From Cryptomeria japonica (lineage: Eukaryota; Streptophyta; Pinopsida; Cupressales; Cupressaceae): a stretch of 64,000 nt of DNA. Below are positions 56,531 through 64,000 of this stretch, piece by piece (the stretch's first letter is position 1; each line of letters starts with the position of its first letter). Below the pieces are notes generated by a model, which worked only from the letters and a program-made list of their open reading frames with translations, was not told the DNA's origin and did no database searches. The position numbers and the translations under genes were made by a program. The stretch is taken from assembly GCF_030272615.1 (NCBI RefSeq), contig NC_081413.1, positions 103,440,239 to 103,504,238 on the forward strand. The letters are read 5' to 3'.

Positions 56531-59500
56531 AACTTTGCGGGGTGTAACTCACATGCATCTTCCTTTCACGAAATAGCACGTCGTTGATCCATCTCAAACT
56601 TGCTCACTCGTTAAGTCGGCCTTCCTCTACAAAATTTCGCTTGTCTGCCTCGGGAAGCGTGCCTGCGTGGGGTCCACCTGGTTGTCGCTCAGTCATCTCC
56701 TCTGTCACCTCGAAAAGCATGCTCGCGCGTGGGTCCGCCTTGGGCGCCATCGGGCACCATGTGTCAAAAGCCTTTAAAGCTTAGACATTATAGATTAGTG
56801 TGGATTTGCATATAAACATTTAAAAAAAACACTTCCCAGTGCATGTGGGATAATGCGATTAAGCCTGGAGCTGCACTTTTGGAGCTCTTTCCCTAGGTTT
56901 TAATGGTGATTTTGTGATTTACCTGGGAAATCAATGCCCTTTGCTTTGGTTTAAACACTGCTTCTCCTCAACCACGCATAGGTATTTACATTGGTGTTTG
57001 CATTTGCTTGAAAGTTTGTCTGTTGGTCCTCCTCCACCATTCACGTGAGGGAAAGAATTTGCTATTATCTTTAAAACAAAAACTCTTCCAACAACCACGT
57101 AGAAGCTTGTGCCACTTTACACTTGCCTGTGCATTTTCTAATTTTCTAAATGCCCCTTGTACAGTATGGCTGGGAACGTTGGGATTACACCTGCCAAGTG
57201 CTTTTGCTAAAATGCTTCCATTGCTGTTGCTAACTTTGTCAACCACAATGGTAGCAAGGGGAATTATGGCTTCATACCAGCCAACAGCCTTTATTTAAAA
57301 ATACATTTCAATGCCCTCCAGCAATCATGTCCAGCAAGGAGGAATTGTTTCATTTGTAATTGCTTGCCATTGGACCAACCTCATATTGCTGATGACTTTT
57401 TGCATTTGAAGACCAATGCTACTGCTGCAACCACGTTGCATTTGCTGAGTGCCCTTACTGCTGCCAAAGGCTTCACATGGGGGAGGAGAATGGCATAAAA
57501 AACTGCCAACATTACAATTGGTCTTAAGTTTTCCTGTGGCTGCTCCAAATGCCATACCACGCACAGCAGGGAGAGACCATAGAGAGGGAAAAAATTCCAT
57601 TAAACATGCTAATTGCAATTGCTTGAAAGTTTATATTTGCTGCTCCAATACCATACGTGGGGGGAGGGATTGTCTAGGCTTTATACCAACCAATGCAATT
57701 TGGAATATTACAATAGATTGCATTTGTATTAAAAAAAATTATGTTTGCCTCTCCTCCAATGTTTTCCCTTTGTTTGCCAGGTAGAAGACAATTACGTTTA
57801 CTTGGAAGTGTTTGATTGGCCTTCATTTGCTCTAAAACTTCATTTATTTGCTGTTGAATTTGGTTTAAACACTCACCAATTGCATTTGGTTTTGGAGTTT
57901 CTCTTCTCTCTCACTGTCCGACTGGCGAATTGCAATCGAGCCAATATGGATACACATATATTGCCAGGAAAAAAGAACATTTCACCATTAAAATTAAAGC
58001 ACAGGCATGAGCCAGGTCGAGCCCCAAAGTGGGTCCGACTAAAAAAATTTCGTTTTCATGCAACTGACCCATGGAATACTTCATGGACCTCAAACATACC
58101 TCTGGAAATGATTGGCATCGCTTTCGGATCATTAATCTGCATTTTACAACCTTCAGGCAATTACGCCACAATTTTCGCATTTAATCGCGAAGACGTAATT
58201 TTCAAACTTGTCAAAACATCTTTCCGAAGCTCGCCATTTGACAGGCGTGTACTCTGATATACAAGGATGACTTCTACCAAATGGTTTCTCAAGAAGAGTC
58301 CCGAGCGAAGAGATAATAATTTCTGAAAATGCCCAACTAGCTTTGTCGACACTGCGGACCTGATGAAGTCAATGTCCTGGCAACACATGACGCCTTTCTC
58401 AAAAATATCAAACAACCTCCGTAGGCCCTCAAATTTGAAACATAGGTACCTTGAAGTACATATTAAATCTTTGAATCCTCAATTTGATCACCAGACTGAC
58501 AGGATGCAAATGACGCACTCACAAAAATGGCTACATTAACTGATATAACAATGGAGTGCGGATAACTGAATTTGATGGGAAAATGAGCTCTTTTGAAAAC
58601 CGATCAAATGGATTGGTAGAGCCTTGAAATTTGAAACGTGGCTCATCATTTATACCAACATTATCCTGGAACAAACATTCTGACATGACGCTTACTGAGG
58701 CAACTTTTACACTTATGCGAAACAGGGCTCCGACTAGCTGTCGAAACAGGGACTAGTCAAACCACACAAATTGCAAACGGATTTGGCTTCAAAAACTGAG
58801 CAAATGGATTTGTCAAGACCTAAAATTTTGCAGGGTAACTCACTTTTATGCATATAATTGAATCCATTTTTAATTTCTCCATGATGATCAACAAGGCAAA
58901 AGATGTAGTCGCTCAAAGTAGGCTACTCAATAAAATCTGCATTTGTGCCTAAAATGCACTTCCAGCTCACCCCTCAAACTGGGTACCTCATAAACTTATC
59001 CAAATTGAATTTTGAAAGTTCCACATCACTGAATAGGCCAAATGAAATGTGTGGGACATGAATCCTGAGCCTTACCCTCTGAAAATCAACTGGCCCCATT
59101 TTACCCTCTCGCAAACTAGGCCCTTCAAACTGACTCATTTAGGTATGCAGAGCAAATTTTTGGATTGGGCCTCTAAACTTGACTCAATTTTAATCAGTCC
59201 CAACAGGGGGTCATAAGGAGGGATATAAGCCTAGAATGCCTTGGGGGGCATAAGGAATAAGGGGTTGAAATTCTTGATGTATTTGTTGTGCCATGAGGTG
59301 GCTACATGTTTTCCATACTTGTAGTTCTCCTCAGGGTATTGGTCCACTACCACCCTTGAAAAGGTCATCACCAAAGTGTGGTGCAGTGTAGCCAAGTTGG
59401 GAGTGTGTTTGAAATCTATGTGTTTTTTGTCTTCTATGAGTTTGCATGATTGTTACCCGTCTAGGGCTTGGTTCTCTGAGCTCGGGGGTGGCTACCAGTT

Positions 59501-59560
59501 AGCCTAGGTTGGGAGGTGAGCACTCCATGGTCATATTTGTGAATTATTATGCAGGATGTT
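56531..59560. other. Unassigned sequence, no confident gene
   Basis: No domain found on either strand. The open frames at 57745-58257 (+) and 57008-57298 (+) have poor composition. Weak internal similarity exists: 'gcatttgcttgaaagttt' near 57000 and 'gcaattgcttgaaagttt' near 57615; and 'caaatggatt' plus 'gaaatttgaaac' blocks near 58600 and 58800. It is probably an old transposon. Confidence 0.35.
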
Positions 59561-60489
59561 GGGAGTAAAGATTAGGACAAGTGAAGGTTGCAGAAATTAT
59601 TGTTACAGAAATTTATGTGCAATTGTAATTATTAGTTTTAAAAGGAGAAATATACCCTCATTTGTTGAAATGAGAGGCAAGTTGTAAATTTGAAATATAG
59701 ACATGAGATTTCTTATTGTATTTAAATAAAGAAACATCTTGTAAATTTTGCAGAATATCTTTAGTATTGTAAAAAAGCTAGATATATTTCTATTTTCTGT
59801 TTGAAAAGAATTACTTTTGAATTTCACGCAATAGTCAGTGTAATATGAAAAATCAGTTTTATTTAATTCTGTGTTTTGCTTTAGCTGTGAAATTGTATTC
59901 ATTTTAATTGCAGAAAGTTGAGTTGTAGTTGTTGTTAGATTTTAAATAAAAATATCTATTTAGATACAGTAGAAATTGCAAAATCAGTAAATGTATTTTT
60001 GCAGAAAAGAATAATGTATTCCTAAATTAGGATTCCCTAAGTTCAGAAATAAAATTTATACGATGTGCTATGATGAATAGATTAGTAGGAAAATTATTTT
60101 ATTCTTAGGCATTCAAAATGAAATTAAATAGAAAAGGCATAAGTTAGATTTGCATGCATATTTTATAACAAAAAAATTAAACTAATTATTTATGTTTTCT
60201 ATAAAAACAATATAGTAGGATGAAGTTTTGGAAAAAAAATCATTATCCCATCTATATCCTCTTCATCTAAATCAAAATACTAAACCCTATTTATTTTAAA
60301 TGGATGCCTCATGGAATTTATAAGTTCATACAAATATAGTATTAAGGTTGTTGCATGTATATTATTTTAACTAAGTTTTTAAAAAAAATAAAATAAAATA
60401 AAATGCATTATATATATATATATATATATATATATTTTAAAAAAAAAACATTTATAACTTTAAAAAAAAGGGGTTTTTTCCTTGTATGG
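59561..60489. other. Very AT-rich stretch with (TA)n microsatellite
   Basis: No gene. Repeated 'gcaga' words occur from 59590 to 60010. A (TA)n run of about 24 bases lies at 60411-60434, flanked by poly-A and ending just before the minisatellite. Confidence 0.6.
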
Positions 60490-60499
60490 CCGTGGACCC

Positions 60500-60720
60500 C
60501 ACTATGTGTACACACAGTGTGGGCCTCGCAGCTTCCACTATGTGAACACACAGTGTGGGCCGTGGCTTCCACTGTGTGGTCACACAGTGTGGGCCGCTAC
60601 GGCTCCCACTGTGTGGGCACACAGTGTCGGTCGCGGCCGCCACTGTGTGGACACACAGTGGTGTGGGCCGCCAGCGACTCCCACTGTGTGGACACATAGT
60701 GGTGTCACGCCGCCACACAG
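60500..60720. repeat. Palindromic minisatellite (six units plus a half)
   Basis: Each unit holds a 20-bp inverted repeat CACTGTGTGNNCACACAGTG. Positions: 60500-60519 (one mismatch), 60536-60555 (one mismatch), 60570-60589, 60607-60626, 60641-60660, 60682-60701 (one mismatch), then a half unit near 60712. Spacing is 34-41 bp, with GC-rich 'gtgggccg' linkers. Overlapping ORFs on both strands are artefacts of this repeat. Confidence 0.92.
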
Positions 60721-61651
60721 TGGCACCCCCGTCACCCCCTTAAACCTGCGAAAAATACCATGGCCGCCGCTCGATGAGTTTCGGCCCTGCATCAAAATGC
60801 TATTCAAAAAAATATATATTAAACCCTAGCCCGGGTAGGGCTAGGGTAATAAATAAATCAAATAAAATGGTAACTCATTTAGATTAGGGTCATTTTATAA
60901 TTGAAAATCCCTAATTAGGGTTTGAAGGGCTTAATTGCTATTAAGTTGGGAAACCTTTTATGAAGGCTTATATATATATATATACATTTACATTTGGGTA
61001 AGTAATTTTTTTTTGTAGATACAAATGTTTAAATACCCATATATGATAATTAATAGGAAGTTGGGGAAATTTAAAGTATAAAGCCTAACCTTATATTTTA
61101 AAATTTGTTTAGTATGGTAAATACTTAATTGTGCCTAGTTAATCTAATTAGAGTATTTACTTTTAAGTTTTGGATTTAAAAGGGATTAATTTAAGCACCT
61201 TTCATTTCGAGGTTAGAATGGATAATAGAAAAATAATTTTTACTTAGCTTCCTAAAGTCGATTAATCGCTAACCGTAATTAACTTTGCCTGTGTAAATTA
61301 ATTATCTAAACTAAATGACACTTTAATCGATTGTTTTAATTATTGATTTAAAAATGGATTTTAGACTATATAGTCTTATTGGAGATTAAATTTATCTTCA
61401 TCTACTATTTTTAATTTATGAATTTGATTTAATTAAACTATTGACTACGTTTGAGGAGAATATAAAATAAATCATTTAGTTTTCCGCAAATAAATTTTAA
61501 TAAATTTCGTTACTTAGTTTAGTATTAGAGTTAGCTCGAATATTGATATGGCAAACATGATAATGCATGTCGAGTTAGCGAACTTTGTTAACTAATTAGT
61601 ATTTAAATAAAAAAAAAATCATTCTGTTTTTGCCCTAAATTTTGGGCATGA
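60721..61651 (-). repeat. Probable start of a minus-strand Ty3/gypsy 3' LTR
   Basis: Read on the minus strand, 61651 starts TGTCATGCCCAAAATTTAGG, a common plant gypsy LTR start. It is preceded by 'gggtgccaaga', which could be its polypurine tract. A TATA-rich run (60969-60983) sits about 670 bp in. A hairpin CCCTAGCCC/GGGCTAGGG is at 60824-60846. Integrase remains of the same strand lie upstream (63.2-63.5 kb), as expected for a 3' LTR. The far end could not be placed and may include the minisatellite. Confidence 0.5.
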
Positions 61652-61767
61652 CATCTTGGCACCCATTTGTTTCTATTTTGCACACCATGAGCATTGGGGA
61701 ACACAAGGACCATTTTGGTCTAGCCTGTTAGTTTCTTTGCAAACTTATTGCAAATGACCTTGCTTTC

Positions 61768-61911
61768 GATGCCTATTGGATTAAAGAGTTCCTAGCCATG
61801 ATGGATGATGATGGGTGGGATATTGATGAGAGCTTGAGAGAGGAGGAAGTTTTGGTGACAGAAGATGACGAGGATAATAGACAGAACTCATTCGATTCAG
61901 ATGAGAATTAG
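61768..61911 (+). CDS. Short acidic ORF fragment
   Basis: About 47 codons with protein-like sequence (DAYWIKEFLAMMDDDGWDID) ending in an acidic tail and TAG at 61909-61911. The frame continues upstream to a TAG near 61730. It could be the last exon of a gene or a transposase remnant; I recognise no family. Confidence 0.18.
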   Translation, partial: DAYWIKEFLAMMDDDGWDIDESLREEEVLVTEDDEDNRQNSFDSDEN

Positions 61912-62692
61912 CCTTCTCTGGTGTTGCACTAGTGCTGCTATGGAGATAAATCAACAATCCCTTTTTGTCTTTTTCTTTTCTTTTTTAAAATATGGAGAAT
62001 ACAAATTGTAAATATAACTTGACGTTTATATAATATAATCTAAGAATTTTTGTTGATCCATCTTGTGTATATGTTATTTCTTTCTCGTATGTATGAAAAT
62101 TTGTTTGCAAAACAAAATTTTATTTTTTATGCATTGTTGAAATCATGGAATTCTATGTCTAAATAATATAAAAGGGAATAATCACAAATCTATAATAACC
62201 AGTAAACAAGTAGAGAAATACCTAATTATGTACTTACCACCTTAGGTGCAAAATGCTTTAGAGATTGGAGAAAATTGTGTGAACCCTAAAAAAAGATACT
62301 TTGTTAAACCTGCACACAGTCTTGAGGGAAATTATGGGGTAGAATTTCTTCAAAAAGAAAACTAACCTACTTCTACAATCCCCTAAAGTTTAAGCTAAAT
62401 AAATCCATTAATTGGATTATGAAAATAACTCCCTTTCCTTCCTAATCTTATGCGATTTTCTTGTTTAAGGGAAAGGACCGAAAAATAAAAAATGAATTTC
62501 CAGTGCATCAAGCCCTTTTTATTTTATCACAAAAGAGAATGACTAAATGAGTATTATCTTTTAGCGATAAGTACGTAGAAAAAGCTACCTTATAATAATT
62601 ACCATCTTGGTTTAAAAAGAATAAATCCAAACAATTTTACTTGTTTGTTGTGCTAAAAACCTTATGGGACATCTGTGTAAAGGCACAACTAG
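61912..62692. other. AT-rich sequence, nothing recognised
   Basis: No open frame of note, no repeat boundary and no RNA gene seen. Confidence 0.4.
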
Positions 62693-62956
62693 TCATTTTA
62701 ACTTAGTTCTTGAGTTGCCATTGACTACCACCTCCTCCAAACTCAATTGATATTCTTCGAGAAACAACGCTTCATGTTTTATAGACTTGGAGCCTGCATC
62801 CAATGAATTGCAAAATAATTCAAGCTCCTCCCAAAAAGGAGAATCATCCACATCTCTTTCAACTTGGTGGTTCTCTTGAGTAACCTCGTCTCCTCTAGAA
62901 ATAGGGATCCAACCACTATCATCATTTCTTTTGATTACTCGGTCTTCAGGGCTCAA
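62693..62956 (-). pseudogene. Hypothetical 87-residue ORF downstream of the integrase relic
   Basis: Minus strand, protein-like and acidic ('RDVDDSPFWEELELFCNSLD'). It follows, with stops between, the frame of the integrase relic at 63230-63520, so it may be a 3' part of the same gypsy element. No domain recognised. Confidence 0.3.
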
Positions 62957-63229
62957 GGCCTACTGAGGGGATTCCATTCATGATTTTGCTGACCAATCTA
63001 ATCTCCAAACCATGGGTCCCTCCTTGTAAAGTGAAATTGTTCTAGTTCAAGTATGGTTGGAGAGAAGACACTCCTCTAAGAAAGAGAGGGAGAATAGTCT
63101 ATTATAGAAAGTGTCCTCTCCTTCGACAACACAATATTGTGTTGTGAAAACCTTACTGCTTGATTGACTAGGATATATGGTTGGCAAAAACTCTCTCTCC
63201 TCCCCCCCTTGTCCAGACTGGGGGGGCAT

Positions 63230-63520
63230 GGCTTGATAAGACTAGTGTAATATTCTTTCTTCATCAATGGCCCTAAATTATTTTTGCAAGTCAAACATAA
63301 TTTCTTTAGCTGTAGGGAGAATCTCTTCATTGTGAGGTAAGACTGTAGTTAGATTTTCTTATGGAAAGCCATAGGAGTAGATCCCCATCATTTTTTCTTG
63401 AAAAGGATAGCCCATAACAAGAGAAAATGGAGTGGTCCCAATGGGCATGCTATAAAATACTGTTGATCCCAAATTAGGTCTGAAGGCCTAAAGTGGGGTA
63501 ATCAGGAAGTTCTATAGGGG
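63230..63520 (-). pseudogene. Relic of Ty3/gypsy integrase, minus strand
   Basis: The minus-strand translation contains 'IGTTPFSLVMGYPF' (about 63392-63433), the motif closing the integrase core in plant gypsy elements. It is preceded by a decayed 'LWAFR'-type block, with a stop at the Trp position. About 50 residues later, across stops, comes 'FRAIDEERILH', the conserved helix after the core. Frequent stops show great age. The catalytic Asp/Glu residues would lie at higher coordinates and are not recognisable. Confidence 0.62.
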
Positions 63521-64000
63521 TGGGACCAATTGCATCCTATAAAACGACCTCCAAAATTTTAGAAGCCAACTCTTCATTTCTTTGGAATGCAGGGTTTGGA
63601 AAAGGAAAATAAATATTTTAAGCCTAACCCATTTGTAAAATAGAATAAGAACTGAAAAAAAGTATGGAAATTGTTGGAAACATCTGACTATCAAGTCAAG
63701 CGGCACAATACATCACAATCCCTTAATGTTGAGAAGAATGAAGCATCCAAAGTAACTATAACATGAGACACAACATTCTAATCTAATCAAGGAAGAGTTC
63801 CTGTAGAGGAAAAGCCTTAATAGAAAATCTTGCAATTCATAAGATCCTTATCTATTTCTATAAGAATGGTATAATCTAAAGCTCGCCTTAGGAACATGAA
63901 GGAGTGATACATTCACATGATTCACAGTTTCATAAGAAGAATCCAAAAAAACACAAAGTAGAATTTGATTTGTTAAAATTTACTATAAAACATTATTAAG
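63521..64000. other. Upstream part of the minus-strand relic, not resolvable
   Basis: By position this should be more integrase/RNase H of the same element, but I see no clear motif. The 64-residue minus-strand frame at 63512-63706 is not convincing. Confidence 0.3.

Noticed and set aside
57745-58257. 170-residue plus-strand ORF as a host exon
   Set aside because: No domain, biased composition, no splice or neighbour support, and overlapping antisense frames of similar length.
60403-60829. Open frames of 60-115 residues on both strands with repeated 'HTVW' or 'CVHTVG' words
   Set aside because: Products of the palindromic minisatellite; frames are open on both strands because the repeat lacks stops.
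60820-60850. Telomere-like 'aaaccctag' words, and other 'aaaccctaa' words in LTRs
   Set aside because: Isolated single copies, not arrays of the plant telomere repeat.

Overview
The window is plant nuclear DNA and consists almost entirely of LTR retrotransposons nested inside one another. I see no intact host gene, no rRNA or tRNA gene and no CRISPR array. Long nested Ty3/gypsy (Tat/OTA-like) and Ty1/copia elements, very long LTRs and heavy decay suggest a large-genome seed plant. A conifer is my guess, but nothing in the window proves it.

Layout. 1-1779: end of a Ty3/gypsy gag-protease-G-patch region, truncated on the right. 1780-10593: an 8.8 kb non-autonomous LTR element (LTRs 1780-3442 and 8893-10593) whose only recognisable domains are an aspartic protease and a G-patch. 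10594-17769: a non-autonomous copia-like element with a four-knuckle Gag and a large accessory ORF but no pol; its 5' LTR is cut by the previous element. 17770-20848: a related element on the minus strand (accessory ORF, Gag, PBS, LTR). 20499-24348: four tandem 938-bp units, each a composite of three different retroelements. 23865-31412: a Ty1/copia element with one gag-pol frame broken only by stop codons. 31606-51969: a 20.4 kb Tat-like giant flanked by a perfect AGGCC duplication. Its 6.6 kb LTRs each carry an ORF of about 1,200 codons, and its internal region encodes Gag-PR-RNaseH-RT-RNaseH-IN. 20849-21050, 31413-31605 and 51970-52240 are pieces of one minus-strand Tat-type LTR into which the others inserted. 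52241-64000 is older AT-rich DNA with a palindromic minisatellite, an ACGT-box cluster and a minus-strand gypsy relic (integrase near 63.4 kb, probable 3' LTR starting at 61651).

How the parts relate. Only the copia element and the giant encode reverse transcriptase, and both are dead as sequenced. The others lack pol and must have moved with enzymes supplied in trans. One accessory module, with a conserved central 'FG-LL--L' helix region followed by coiled coil, recurs in the copia-like plus element, the minus element and, I infer, the LTR of the giant. Most premature stops in the giant are TAG where Gln is expected. In three places the two LTRs directly show CAG against TAG, which fits deamination of CHG-methylated cytosine.

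The strongest candidates for something new are the ORF-bearing giant LTR, the RNase H placed before RT, the composite tandem array, and the protease/G-patch-only element. All lengths and positions were read by eye; no alignment or database search was run.
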